From: Burkholderiales bacterium
GTDB taxonomy: Bacteria > Pseudomonadota > Gammaproteobacteria > Burkholderiales > Burkholderiaceae_E
Length of the DNA: 64,000 bases
Reading direction: 5' to 3'
Assembly (NCBI GenBank): GCA_029977705.1
Contig: JAPOKJ010000009.1
Coordinates: forward strand, 19,138 to 83,137
Within the stretch, counting starts at the first letter, position 1. Every line of letters starts with the position of its first letter. Positions 42,616-51,966 of the stretch are shown here, in pieces. Position numbers and translations under genes: made by a program. The notes under the pieces are model-generated. The model did not search any database, was not told the DNA's origin, and saw only the letters and a program-made list of their open reading frames with translations.

Positions 42616-44653
42616 GCGCCGAGTGTAGCGGCTCTTCGTCGAGTCCTTCCAGACCGGCATCGAGCAGGCGGGCCAGTGTATCGGCTTCGAGGCCAACGGC
42701 AGGGGCCGGGGCCTGCTTAGGCAGATCCTCGAGTGCCTGGACAAATTCCTGCTTCAGGCGGTTCAGTCCCTTCAGCCTTTCTTCGACATCCTCCTTCAGG
42801 GCACGAATTTCCTGGATGCGCTCATCCAGCGTGTCGTTGGCCTCGAGGATGCGACGCACCGATTCCATGCGCCGCTTGAGTTGGGCCTGGTGTTCACGCA
42901 CCTGGCCCTCGATCGGGGCCATCACGGCGCGCAGCCAGCTGTGCGCGTCGCGGGCGGCCGCTGCATGGATCTCGCGCAACCGCGTCGTGATCGATTCGAG
43001 AAACTGGCGCATCACCATGTGCTTCTCGGTCGTTGCCAGGGCAATCGCGCCGAAGCGCTGGTTGCTCAGGGTGGACAGTCGCGACAGTTCGTCCTGGTGG
43101 CGGCTGAGGGAGAACAGCATTGGCGAGCCCAGGGTCAGGCCGTGTTCGACACTGAAGGTCCGGTACATCGCTGTCATCAGGGTGGTGACTTCCTGGATCG
43201 CAACCTCGGCGCGTGCCATGTCGGCGGCGGCCTTGGTCAGCAGGCTGTTCATGCCTTGCTTGAGTCCGGTGCTGAAGTTGCTGCTTTTCATCAGTTCGCG
43301 CGAATGGCGGACATGCGACTTGAGCGAATCGATCGACAGGGCCCGGCCCACGACCTCGCCATGACGCTGGAAGACAGCCCTCAACCCGTGCAGGCGGCGC
43401 AGGCTCTTTTCGAACTCGTCGCGCTCGCCGCGGATGCGCGCGGCGGTATGGTTCATGACCTCACGGTTCTTGCCACGCAGCCCGTTCAACTCGAACAATT
43501 GCTCGACCTGATTGCGGTGCCTGCTTTGCAGTGAACCGTCCAGGTTGCGGACGGCCTCACGGAATTCGTGTTGCAGGTTCTCGGTCAGGATGTCGCGATG
43601 CTGCCGGACCAGGACTTCCGACAGGGCGACCTCAAGGGCGGCGATGCGGCTGCGCGCCAGCAGCGCCGGGTCCTGATGGATCTTGGCATTGAGGGCCTTC
43701 TGGGCCGATACTGGAAACACGGCAGTCTCATCCAGGCCCAGGTCACGGGCCACGCCCTGCACCTGCTTGCCGATTTCGGCGTCGATCTCGGCGTGGCTGC
43801 GCAGATCGTCCCAAAGGCCATCGATCTTGTTGAGTACTGCGAAGCGGCCGGTCTGCCGGCTGGTGGCGATGTGCTCGCGCCAGACCTCGATGTCGCTGCG
43901 CGTGACACCGGTGTCGGCGGCCAGGAGGAACAGCACGGCATCGGCCTCGGGGATCATGCGCAGCGTCAGTTCGGGCTCGGTACCGATGGCGTTGAGTCCG
44001 GGCGTGTCGATGATGCTCAGGCCTGCCTGCAGCAAGGGATGGGGGAAGTTGACCAGGGCGTGTCGCCATTTCGGAATCAACACCCGGTCTGAACCGCCCT
44101 GTCGGGCCTGTGCAAGGCCGTCCTCATCGAGCAGGCCCAGTTCCTCGGCCCGTGCGGGATCGACCGGGATCTGCTCCTGGACGCAGGACAGGGCCGCCTT
44201 GACCTGGTGAGCCGACTCAGCATCGAAACGGATTTCGTGCCAGACACCTTCCTCTGCACGAAAATCGGCCAGGGAGCGGGCCTGGCTGCGGGTCTCGATC
44301 GGGAGCAGACGGATGCCGCAGGGTCGTGCCGGATCCCAGAACAATTCGGTGGGGCACATCGTGGTGCGACCAGCTGAGGAGGGAACGATGCGCTCGCCGA
44401 AACCGGCGAAGAACAGCGCGTTGATCAGTTCCGACTTGCCGCGCGAGAACTCGGCGACGAAGGCCACCGACACACCGCGCCGGCTCAGCCGGTCATGGAT
44501 CGCCCGGGTACGCGCCTGTATGGCCTGGTCGTTCAGGCCGCTGGCCTCGCACCAGCGCTCAAAGCGCCGTATGGCCCCATCGATGCCACCTTTCCAGCGT
44601 GCGAATTCGACCAGATCGTCGCTGACTGCGCTCATTGTCTTGTCCCGGGTCAT
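42593..44653 (-). CDS. Dynamin-family GTPase
   Basis: 686 residues from the ATG at 44653 (GCAGG upstream); ATG 44635 is an alternative. The GTPase domain shows G1 in VAEFSRGKSELINALF (about 67-74), a switch threonine region SSAGRTTMCPTE, G3 DTPGLNAIG, and G4 NKIDG. The rest is long alpha-helix with coiled-coil character (RMESVRRILEANDTLDERI, LKEDVEERLKGLNRLKQEF near the end). Bacterial dynamin-like proteins remodel or protect membranes. It is a single gene here, not the usual tandem pair, and lies between mutM and mutY. Confidence 0.85.
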   Translation of the reverse strand: MTRDKTMSAVSDDLVEFARWKGGIDGAIRRFERWCEASGLNDQAIQARTRAIHDRLSRRGVSVAFVAEFSRGKSELINALFFAGFGERIVPSSAGRTTMCPTELFWDPARPCGIRLLPIETRSQARSLADFRAEEGVWHEIRFDAESAHQVKAALSCVQEQIPVDPARAEELGLLDEDGLAQARQGGSDRVLIPKWRHALVNFPHPLLQAGLSIIDTPGLNAIGTEPELTLRMIPEADAVLFLLAADTGVTRSDIEVWREHIATSRQTGRFAVLNKIDGLWDDLRSHAEIDAEIGKQVQGVARDLGLDETAVFPVSAQKALNAKIHQDPALLARSRIAALEVALSEVLVRQHRDILTENLQHEFREAVRNLDGSLQSRHRNQVEQLFELNGLRGKNREVMNHTAARIRGERDEFEKSLRRLHGLRAVFQRHGEVVGRALSIDSLKSHVRHSRELMKSSNFSTGLKQGMNSLLTKAAADMARAEVAIQEVTTLMTAMYRTFSVEHGLTLGSPMLFSLSRHQDELSRLSTLSNQRFGAIALATTEKHMVMRQFLESITTRLREIHAAAARDAHSWLRAVMAPIEGQVREHQAQLKRRMESVRRILEANDTLDERIQEIRALKEDVEERLKGLNRLKQEFVQALEDLPKQAPAPAVGLEADTLARLLDAGLEGLDEEPLHSAHAEASLP

Positions 44654-44712
44654 CGAAGGCCTGCTCACACTCGGTGTTCCTGAATCACTTTCCGAGGCGA
44701 ATCTAGCATGCG

Positions 44713-44736
44713 AAAAAGGCCTTCATCGGGCCTTTC
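44713..44736 (-). terminator. Intrinsic terminator after mutM
   Basis: On the minus strand AAAGGCC and GGCCTTT form a perfect 7-bp stem with a 7-nt loop, running into a five-U tract. It lies about 80 bp past the mutM stop and before the dynamin gene on the same strand, so mutM and the dynamin gene are probably separate units. Confidence 0.75.
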
Positions 44737-44815
44737 GGCCGACCGGGCCATCAGCCCGCCGGACGGTCGAAAGCGTCCCGGTGAGTGGTCTGCGCGACGC
44801 GCGCCCAGCCTGGTC

Positions 44816-45667
44816 TCAGGGCTGGCAGTGAGGGCAGAAAAAGGTTGAGCGTTGTTGCTGCCGGACTTGGCGCACCGGGGTCCCGCACAGCCGGCAGGGC
44901 TCGCCTTCCCGGCCATAGACAAAATAGTCCAGCTGGAAATACCCCGCCTGGCCGTCGCTGTTGACAAAGTCGCGCAGGGTACTGCCCCCCTTGGCAATCG
45001 CCTCGGCCAGCGTGGCACGGATTTCCTGGTGCAGGGCCTCGGCCTGTCGCAGGGTCAATCGGCCGGCGGCGCGGGTGGGGCGCAGGCGCGCCCGAAACAA
45101 GGCTTCCGAGCAGTAGATGTTGCCCACCCCGACCACCGCCATGCCACTGAGCAGGAACTGCTTGATGCTGACCTTTCGGCCGCGGCTGGCCTTGTGCAGC
45201 AAGCCCGGCGTGAAGGCCTGGCTGAAGGGCTCGGCGCCCAGCGTCTTGAACAGGGAGAAGGCCGAGACCGGGCCGGCGCTGCGGGCATGCCAGAGCATGG
45301 CGCCAAAGCGGCGCGGATCGTTGTACACCAGCCTTGCGCCGTCCAGATGCAGCACGACGTGATCATGCTGCGGCATGCGGCCGGTGTTGGAGAAGGCGGT
45401 CTGTTCCGCGCCGCCACCCTGTTGCCAGATCAGACTGCCGGTCATGCCCAGATGCACGATCAGCCAGCCGGCTGTGACCTCGATCAGCAGGTATTTGCTG
45501 CGCCTTTCCAGGCTGAGTATGCGCTGGCCGGGCAGGCAGTGGCGCAATTCGGCGGGAACCGGCCAGCGCAGTTGGGGCTGGCGGATGTCGATGCCGCGGA
45601 TGGTCTGGCCGAGCAGTTGCGGCTCCAGTCCTCGGCGGACCACCTCGACTTCGGGCAATTCGGGCAT
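44816..45667 (-). CDS. mutM: Formamidopyrimidine-DNA glycosylase MutM (Fpg)
   Basis: 283 residues. The start at 45667 gives MPELPEVEVVRRGLEP, where Pro2 is the catalytic nucleophile after Met removal and Glu3 the second active residue. The H2TH region includes GVGNIYCSEALFRA, and the C-terminal zinc finger has CRLCG and CPHCQ. It removes 8-oxoguanine paired with C, complementing mutY close by. An in-frame extension to 45700 would destroy the Pro2 requirement and is rejected. Confidence 0.96.
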   Translation of the reverse strand: MPELPEVEVVRRGLEPQLLGQTIRGIDIRQPQLRWPVPAELRHCLPGQRILSLERRSKYLLIEVTAGWLIVHLGMTGSLIWQQGGGAEQTAFSNTGRMPQHDHVVLHLDGARLVYNDPRRFGAMLWHARSAGPVSAFSLFKTLGAEPFSQAFTPGLLHKASRGRKVSIKQFLLSGMAVVGVGNIYCSEALFRARLRPTRAAGRLTLRQAEALHQEIRATLAEAIAKGGSTLRDFVNSDGQAGYFQLDYFVYGREGEPCRLCGTPVRQVRQQQRSTFFCPHCQP

Positions 45668-45869
45668 TCGGGCTCCAGGGATTGAAATTTCGACGGGCAA
45701 AGAACGCGACGGGTCATTGCGCCTGCAATCCCCTACGCTTGTCGGCCTGCCGGTTGCTGCATCCTGCAGTTCGACCTACTATGCCAGCAAAAGCTCCCGG
45801 ATGATGCGGCGCCCGATCTTTCGAAGGCTGACATCTTCCTGTACTCCCCTGGCCCAACGCCGCTCCTGA

Positions 45870-47618
45870 ATGAACAAACCTCCCCTGAAAAAAGTCCTGG
45901 CGACCAGCCTGTCCGCCGTCATGATCGCGCTGGCGATGACGGCGCCGGTTCAGGCGCAGGCGGTTGCGCCGGAGAAGGCCGATGTCGGCGGTCCGATTCC
46001 CGAGCGCAGCCTGACGGCCCAGTGGATGTTCCAGATCCTTGCCGCCGAGGTGGCTGCGCAGCGTGGCCAGTACGGGGCGGCCGCCCGCACCTATCTCGAT
46101 CTGGCGCGCGAGACCCGCGACCCGCGTCTGGCCCAACGGGCCACCGAATTGGCCCTGGTGACGCGTTCCCTCGAGCAAAGCCTGCCTGCCGCCCAGCTGT
46201 GGTTCGAGCTGGCACCGGCCTCTGCGGCCGCTGCCCAGACGGTCGAGGCGATCTGGCTGTCCTCCGGCAAGCTCGCCGATGCCGAACCCTTGCTGGCCAA
46301 GCGCCTGGTGCAGGCACGCAAGGAGGGCAAGGTGGCGGGCGTCTACCAGCAATTGCTGCGCATGCTGCCCTCGATGAACGACCGCAAGGCGGCCTTGGGC
46401 CTGATGCAGCGACTCAGTCGCGAGGATTCGTCGGTGGCCGAGGCGCGGCTGGCCGTGGCCCAGGCGGCCATGGCCGCAGACGAGCCTGACAAGGCCATGC
46501 CCGAGGCCCGTGCAGCCGTCAAACTGGCGCCTCGTCAGGATGAGATCGTGATTTCAGCCGCGCGGGTGCTGGGCAGCACGCCGGCCACCATCGATGAGGC
46601 GATCGGATGGCTGGAAGGCGTCATCCAGCGCCAGTCCAAGTCGCTGGATGCCTATTTCACGCTCGGACGCCTGCAATTGCAGAAAGGCCGCCTGCCGCAG
46701 GCCCGTCAGACCTTCGAGGCGGCCCTGGCCCTGGAGCCGCAGAACCCCTCGCTGATCATGGCCCTGGCCCAGATCGCCTTCCAGGCGCGCCAGTTCGATG
46801 ACGCGCAGCGCCTCGTCGATCGTCTGATCGCCCTGCCGGCCGACATCCAGCGCGACAACGATGTCGCCTACCTGTTTGCCGGGCAGATCGCCGAGGAGCG
46901 CAAGGACGCTGCCGCCGCCCTGGCCTGGTATGTCAAGGTGCGTCCGGGCGAACAATTCACGGTGGCCCTGAGCCGCCGCGCCCTGCTGATGGCCCGCAGC
47001 GGCCAGATCGAGCAGGGGCGGGCCTTGCTGCGCGGCGCGGAAGCTGCCGCCGCCCGCGATCGCATCATGCTCATCACGACCGAGGCGCAGATGCTGCGCG
47101 AGGCGCGCCGCCATGAGGACGGCTTCAAGGTCCTGGATGAAGCGCTGAAAAAGGCCCCCGACACGCCCGAGCTCCTGTACGACCATGCCCTGGCTGCGGA
47201 GCGGGTGGGCAAGACCGACCTCATGGAGCAGAGCCTGCGCCGGCTGATCGCGCTGCGCCCGGAGGCGGCCCATGCCTACAACGCCCTGGGCTACAGCCTG
47301 GCCGATCGCAACCTGCGCCTGCCCGAAGCCCGCGACCTGATCGCCAAGGCGCTCGAGTTGCGTCCCGATGACCCGCACATCATGGATTCGATGGGCTGGG
47401 TGCTGTTTCGCCAGGGCGAGAACGACAAGGCCCGCGACTACCTCGAGAAGGCCCTGCGCATCAGCCCCGAGATTGACATCGTGGTGCATCTGGCCGAGGT
47501 GCTCTGGGTCCAGGGCCGTCGCGACGAGGCCCTCAAGCTGTGGCGCGATGCGGTACAGCGCGAGCCAGACAACGAGACCCTCAAGGAAACCCTGGGTCGG
47601 CTCAAGGTGGTGCTCTGA
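45870..47618 (+). CDS. Exported tetratricopeptide-repeat protein
   Basis: 582 residues with a signal peptide ending PVQAQA. The protein is a chain of TPR helices, clearest near the end: AYNALGYSLADRNLRLPEA, PHIMDSMGWVLFRQGENDKA, IVVHLAEVLWVQGRRDEALK. It is probably periplasmic. It is conserved next to lolB in betaproteobacteria, which suggests a role in envelope assembly, but no specific function is established. A 169-bp gap before it, shared with the divergent mutM start, must hold both promoters; I see no convincing boxes. Confidence 0.85.
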   Translation: MNKPPLKKVLATSLSAVMIALAMTAPVQAQAVAPEKADVGGPIPERSLTAQWMFQILAAEVAAQRGQYGAAARTYLDLARETRDPRLAQRATELALVTRSLEQSLPAAQLWFELAPASAAAAQTVEAIWLSSGKLADAEPLLAKRLVQARKEGKVAGVYQQLLRMLPSMNDRKAALGLMQRLSREDSSVAEARLAVAQAAMAADEPDKAMPEARAAVKLAPRQDEIVISAARVLGSTPATIDEAIGWLEGVIQRQSKSLDAYFTLGRLQLQKGRLPQARQTFEAALALEPQNPSLIMALAQIAFQARQFDDAQRLVDRLIALPADIQRDNDVAYLFAGQIAEERKDAAAALAWYVKVRPGEQFTVALSRRALLMARSGQIEQGRALLRGAEAAAARDRIMLITTEAQMLREARRHEDGFKVLDEALKKAPDTPELLYDHALAAERVGKTDLMEQSLRRLIALRPEAAHAYNALGYSLADRNLRLPEARDLIAKALELRPDDPHIMDSMGWVLFRQGENDKARDYLEKALRISPEIDIVVHLAEVLWVQGRRDEALKLWRDAVQREPDNETLKETLGRLKVVL

Positions 47619-47644
47619 GCCACCGCACCGGTGCCTGGCCGCTG

Positions 47645-48262
47645 ATGCCCGCCCGCTCGCGCCGCAGGTTGCTGGGGCTGCTGGGGAGTCTGACGCTGAC
47701 GGCCTGCGCTCCCCTCGCGCGGCGGCCCGCCCCTGCGGCCGTACCCGCGCCCGAGGGACAGTGGCAGGGGCGTTTTTCGCTACGCGTGGAACGCCTGGCC
47801 AGCGCCGAAATCCAGAACGGCCGCACGGATTCGGCGCAGGGCAATTTCGCCTTGAGCAGCCGTGGCGGGCAGGTGGTGCTGGATCTGGCCTCGCCGCTGG
47901 GCCAGACACTGGCGCGCATCGAAAGTGATCTCCGGGGCGCAGCCCTGGTGCTGGCCGATGGCCGCCGAATCGAGGCCGCAGATGCCCAGAGCCTGCTCGA
48001 GCAACTGCTGGGCTGGCGGCTGCCGGTCGACCGCCTGCCGGCCGCCCTGGCCGCCCTGGCCGGCGAGGACGATGCCTTGCTGCGCGCCGCCCGGGTGGCG
48101 GCCGTGCTGGGTGCCGACTGGTCGGCGCGGATCGAGGCGCTGGACGAGGGCCGGCAACGCCTGGGCCTGCAATGGGACGGATGGTCGCAGGGCGTATCCA
48201 AGCTTGCACTCACTTTGATTATTGACCCGCCACCTCGCGTGAGCACCGACTTGCGGCGATAA
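47645..48262 (+). CDS. lolB: Outer-membrane lipoprotein LolB
   Basis: 205 residues from the ATG at 47645. The lipobox LTAC gives the lipidated cysteine at 21. Typical LolB strands are WQGRFSLRVE, FALSSRGGQVVLDLASPLGQ, and LEQLLGWRLPVDRLPA. LolB receives lipoproteins from LolA and inserts them into the outer membrane. It lies between the TPR gene and ispE, the standard betaproteobacterial order. Confidence 0.92.
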   Translation: MPARSRRRLLGLLGSLTLTACAPLARRPAPAAVPAPEGQWQGRFSLRVERLASAEIQNGRTDSAQGNFALSSRGGQVVLDLASPLGQTLARIESDLRGAALVLADGRRIEAADAQSLLEQLLGWRLPVDRLPAALAALAGEDDALLRAARVAAVLGADWSARIEALDEGRQRLGLQWDGWSQGVSKLALTLIIDPPPRVSTDLRR

Positions 48263-48269
48263 TGGCGGG

Positions 48270-49199
48270 ATGCTCACCGCGATCCGCTTTTGTCCGGCGC
48301 CCGCCAAGCTGAACCTGTTTTTGCACATTACCGGGCAACGCCCGGACGGGTACCACACGCTCGAGACGGTCTTTGATTTCATCGACCTGTCGGACACGCT
48401 GCATTTCAAATTGCGAAATGACGGGGCGATCCTGCTGAAGACCCCCACGCCCGGGGTACCCCCCGAACTCGACCTGACGGTGCGGGCGGCGCGCGCCCTG
48501 GCCATCGAAACCGCCTGCGAACAGGGGGTGGAGATCACCATCGAAAAGCGCATCCCGATCGGTGGCGGTCTGGGCGGGGGCAGCTCCAACGCGGCCTCGA
48601 CCCTGCTGGCCCTGAACCGGCTGTGGGGCCTGGGGCTTTCGGTGGCCAAGCTGGCTGGCATCGGCCTGAAGCTGGGCGCCGATGTCCCGGTCTTCGTGCG
48701 CGGCCAGCCCGCCCATGCCACTGGCGTGGGCGAAAAACTCAGTCCGCTGAAGCTGCCGGTGCAGCATTACGTGCTGATTGCACCCCCTGCTGCGGTCCCC
48801 ACCGGCGAGATCTTCGGGGCCCCCGAATTGACACGGGACACGAAACCCCTCACAATCTTGGGTTCTTCACGAAGCGAATGGTTTGCTTTGGGTCGGAACG
48901 ACATGCAGCCCGTCGTGGTTGCCCGATATCCCCAAGTGGGAATTGCGCTGGAAGCACTGGATCGTGCCGCCGCCGCAGTCCACCGGACAGAGGGCAGGCG
49001 GGGCGGTGTGTCGGGTGGGGCGGTCTCGCCGTGCGCTGCGCGCATGAGCGGTTCCGGGGCCTGCGTGTTCCTTCCCGTCGTCAGTGCCGAGGTTGGGGAA
49101 ATGGTTGCCGAGCAGGCCCGCAAGGCCGATGCCGGCGACGTCATCCTGACCCGCTCACTGCCGGTTCATCCGCTGCGTGATTGGTCCATCGGACGTTAG
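48270..49199 (+). CDS. ispE: 4-diphosphocytidyl-2-C-methyl-D-erythritol kinase
   Basis: 309 residues, GHMP kinase family. It phosphorylates CDP-methylerythritol in the MEP isoprenoid pathway. The start is APAKLNLFLHITGQRPDGYH, and the ATP loop is IPIGGGLGGGSSNAAST near 95-110. The end motif SGSGACVF is present. Only seven bases separate it from lolB. Confidence 0.96.
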   Translation: MLTAIRFCPAPAKLNLFLHITGQRPDGYHTLETVFDFIDLSDTLHFKLRNDGAILLKTPTPGVPPELDLTVRAARALAIETACEQGVEITIEKRIPIGGGLGGGSSNAASTLLALNRLWGLGLSVAKLAGIGLKLGADVPVFVRGQPAHATGVGEKLSPLKLPVQHYVLIAPPAAVPTGEIFGAPELTRDTKPLTILGSSRSEWFALGRNDMQPVVVARYPQVGIALEALDRAAAAVHRTEGRRGGVSGGAVSPCAARMSGSGACVFLPVVSAEVGEMVAEQARKADAGDVILTRSLPVHPLRDWSIGR

Positions 49200-49296
49200 T
49201 TTTTCGGGTTTCGTTCGGGTTGCTCGATGCCTGCGGCATGCGGGCAGCCTGAAGCCAAAAGCTGCTCGCGTTGCGGGCAGCCTCGGTTCGGTCTGC

Positions 49297-49373
49297 TGGG
49301 GAGTCGCCAAGTTGGTTAAGGCACCGGATTTTGATTCCGGCATGCGAAGGTTCGAATCCTTCCTCCCCAGCCA
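49297..49373 (+). tRNA. tRNA-Gln (anticodon UUG), CCA encoded
   Basis: The acceptor stem pairs TGGGGAG (49297-49303) with CTCCCCA (49363-49369), followed by discriminator G and encoded CCA. The anticodon loop is ATTTTGATT flanked by the stem CCGGA-like pairing, giving UUG for glutamine. The T arm is GAAGG-TTCGAAT-CCTTC. Position between ispE and prs is conserved in Burkholderiales. Confidence 0.97.
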
Positions 49374-49405
49374 TCCTCATTCCTGTCCTTCCCACGGTTC
49401 AGATC

Positions 49406-50404
49406 ATGCTGCCAGCGAGCGTCGGTCATAGCGGTCATCGAAGTTCCGACGTCCTGACCCAGGATGCGCCGATCATCTTCACCGGCAATGCGATCCCGCA
49501 TCTGGCCGCCGAGGTCGCCAAGAACCTGGGCATGCCCTTGGGGCGCGCCACCGTCAGCCGTTTTTCCGACGGCGAGGTGATGGTCGAGATCCTCGAGAAC
49601 GTGCGCGGCCGCGATGTCTACGTGCTGCAGTCCACCTGTGCGCCGGCCAACGATCACCTGATGGAAGTCATGATCATGACCGATGCGCTCAAGCGCGCCT
49701 CGGCCGGCCGCATCACCGCTGCCCTGCCTTATTTTGGCTATGCCCGCCAGGATCGCCGCGTGCGCTCGATGCGCGTGGCCATCAGTGCCAAGGTGGTGGC
49801 CAACATGCTGCAGATCGCCGGTGTCGATCGCGTCCTGACCATGGACCTGCATGCCGACCAGATCCAGGGCTTTTTCGATGTGCCGGTCGACAACATCTAC
49901 GCGGCACCGATCCTGCTGGCCGACATCCACAAGCAGCAATTCGAAAACCTGATGATCGTCTCGCCCGATGTCGGCGGGGTGGTGCGTGCGCGTGCCCTGG
50001 CCAAGCGCCTGGACTGCGATCTGGCCATCATCGACAAGCGCCGCCCCAAGGCCAATGTGGCCGAGGTCATGAACATCATCGGTGATGTCGCCGGCCGTAC
50101 CTGCGTCATCATGGACGACATGGTCGATACCGCCAACACCCTGGTCAAGGCAGCCGGTGCCCTCAAGGAGCACGGCGCCACCCGCGTGCTGGCCTATTGC
50201 ACGCACCCGGTGCTCTCCGGCGGCGCAGTCGGCCGTGTGGCCGATTCGCCCCTCGACCAGCTGGTCGTTACCGACACCATCCCGCTGCCGCGCGATGCCA
50301 AGAGCTCGGAAAAAATCCGCGTGCTCTCCAGTGCCCAGTTGCTGGCCGAGACCATTGCCCGTATCAATCGCGCCGATTCCGTGTCGTCGCTGTTCGTGGA
50401 CTGA
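49406..50404 (+). CDS. prs: Ribose-phosphate pyrophosphokinase
   Basis: 332 residues from the ATG at 49406, 10-15 more than usual at the N-terminus; the family core begins at [15 protein letters not shown]. It makes PRPP for nucleotides, His and Trp. The catalytic blocks are [27 protein letters not shown] and the PRPP loop [14 protein letters not shown]. No ribosome site is visible before this ATG, so the true start may be a rarer codon a little downstream. Confidence 0.94.
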   Translation: MLPASVGHSGHRSSDVLTQDAPIIFTGNAIPHLAAEVAKNLGMPLGRATVSRFSDGEVMVEILENVRGRDVYVLQSTCAPANDHLMEVMIMTDALKRASAGRITAALPYFGYARQDRRVRSMRVAISAKVVANMLQIAGVDRVLTMDLHADQIQGFFDVPVDNIYAAPILLADIHKQQFENLMIVSPDVGGVVRARALAKRLDCDLAIIDKRRPKANVAEVMNIIGDVAGRTCVIMDDMVDTANTLVKAAGALKEHGATRVLAYCTHPVLSGGAVGRVADSPLDQLVVTDTIPLPRDAKSSEKIRVLSSAQLLAETIARINRADSVSSLFVD

Positions 50405-50489
50405 CCGCCGCAAGGCGCAGGTCCCCCCACCTTTTTATCAACCCGTCCGATACTCTGGTCGCGGAGCCGGACGTTTCAAGGAGCTCACG

Positions 50490-51116
50490 ATGAAAGTCGT
50501 TGCCAATACGAGAAAACTGCAAGGGTCGGGTGCGAGCCGCCGACTCCGCCGCGCCGCCAAGGTGCCCGGCATTGTCTATGGGGCGCCGGCCAGCCCGACG
50601 ATGATCGAGATCGATCACAACCCCCTCTATCACGCGCTGCGTGTCGAGGCCTTCCACTCGTCCATCCTGGACATGGAAATCGATGGCACCCCCGAGAAGG
50701 TCCTGCTGCGTGATGTGCAGTGGCACCCGTACAAGCCGCAGGTGCTGCACATCGATTTCCAGCGTGTCGACCCGGCCCGCAAGATCACGATGCGCGTTCC
50801 GCTGCACTTCCTGAACCAGGAAAATTCGCCGGCGGTCAAGCTGTCGGCCGCCATCGTCTCGCACGTGGTGTCCGAGATCGAAGTCTCCTGTCTGCCGGCC
50901 AACCTGCCGGGCTTCGTGGCGGTGGACCTGTCCAACCTGACCGTGGGCCATCCGGTGCACATCAAGGACATCGCACTGCCCGAGGGCGTCGTTGCGGTGG
51001 CCGCTGGCAACCCCGTGATCGTCACGGCCACCGTCAAGGGTGGTGGCGACGAGGAACCGGCTGCCGCGGCACCGGCCGCAGCACCCGCTGCCGCCAAGAA
51101 GGACGACAAGAAGTAA
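50490..51116 (+). CDS. rplY: 50S ribosomal protein L25 (CTC form)
   Basis: 208 residues. The L25 domain (residues 1-95) starts [20 protein letters not shown], a 5S rRNA binder. The second TL5/CTC domain runs to about 185 ([20 protein letters not shown]). The last 25 residues are Ala/Pro then Lys/Asp rich (AAAKKDDKK). A strong ribosome site AAGGAG precedes the ATG. It ends at a strong terminator. Confidence 0.96.
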   Translation: MKVVANTRKLQGSGASRRLRRAAKVPGIVYGAPASPTMIEIDHNPLYHALRVEAFHSSILDMEIDGTPEKVLLRDVQWHPYKPQVLHIDFQRVDPARKITMRVPLHFLNQENSPAVKLSAAIVSHVVSEIEVSCLPANLPGFVAVDLSNLTVGHPVHIKDIALPEGVVAVAAGNPVIVTATVKGGGDEEPAAAAPAAAPAAAKKDDKK

Positions 51117-51160
51117 CCGTTTCGGCCGGCCTGTCCGGCTGAACCGGTTGACCAGTACAA

Positions 51161-51191
51161 GCCCGCCGGGAGCCCTCCTGGCGGGTTTTTT
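51161..51191 (+). terminator. Intrinsic terminator after rplY
   Basis: CCCGCC (51162-51167) and GGCGGG (51180-51185) form the outer stem, GGGAG and CTCC-type bases extend it inward, and six T residues follow (51186-51191). It lies 45 bp after the stop and 27 bp before pth. Confidence 0.85.
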
Positions 51192-51217
51192 CATGGACGC
51201 GGGAAAGCAGCATCGCA

Positions 51218-51805
51218 ATGGCGATACGACTGATTGCCGGGCTTGGAAACATCGGCAAGGAATACGAGGACACGCGTCACAACGCGGGCTTCTGGCTGGT
51301 CGACGAACTGGTCCGCCAGCAGGGTGCCAGCCTGTCACGCGAGGCCAAGTTTTTCGGGCAGGCCGGGCGTGTCAGCCTGAGCGGCCATCCGGTCTGGCTG
51401 CTCGAGCCCTCCACCTACATGAACCGCTCCGGGCAGTCGGTGGCGGCACTGGCAGGCTTTTATCGCATCGCGCCCGAGGAGATCCTGATCGTTCACGACG
51501 AGCTTGATCTGCTGCCGGGACAGGTGAAGATGAAAAAAGGCGGCGGTCACGCCGGCCACAATGGCCTGAAGGACATCCAGGCCAGGCTCGGCACGCCCGA
51601 CTTCTGGCGCATGCGCCTGGGGATCGGCCACCCGCGCAGCCTGAACCTGGCCCAACCGGTGGTCGATTTCGTGCTGCATGCGCCCAGCCGGGAGCACCGC
51701 CAGGCGATCGATGACTGCATCGCCCATGCCTTGCCCTGCCTGGCCGATTTTGCGGCAGGCCAGATGGAAGTGGGCGTCATGAAGCTGCACCGCCGCACGC
51801 CCTGA
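51218..51805 (+). CDS. pth: Peptidyl-tRNA hydrolase
   Basis: 195 residues. It recycles tRNA from drop-off peptidyl-tRNAs. The start is [26 protein letters not shown] with the catalytic His in TRHNAG and Asn near the front. [11 protein letters not shown] and [26 protein letters not shown] are conserved. It follows the rplY terminator, so it has its own promoter or uses read-through. Confidence 0.96.
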   Translation: MAIRLIAGLGNIGKEYEDTRHNAGFWLVDELVRQQGASLSREAKFFGQAGRVSLSGHPVWLLEPSTYMNRSGQSVAALAGFYRIAPEEILIVHDELDLLPGQVKMKKGGGHAGHNGLKDIQARLGTPDFWRMRLGIGHPRSLNLAQPVVDFVLHAPSREHRQAIDDCIAHALPCLADFAAGQMEVGVMKLHRRTP

Positions 51806-51966
51806 GGGTTGCAGGGCGGCTGGAATCGACCGGTCATCGGACGCTGGACGGCCGCGGGACGATTCTCCTTGTAAGCGGGTCGGGGCTCGCCTAGATTGCG
51901 GTTTGGGGCTATGCGCGCCGCATCGGTTGCGGCCCGCACAGCGATCGCCCACCTACGCCGCAATCC

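Noticed and set aside
42881..43534. Plus-strand frames opposite the dynamin gene
   Set aside because: Antisense shadows; the minus strand encodes a protein with complete G1, G3 and G4 motifs.
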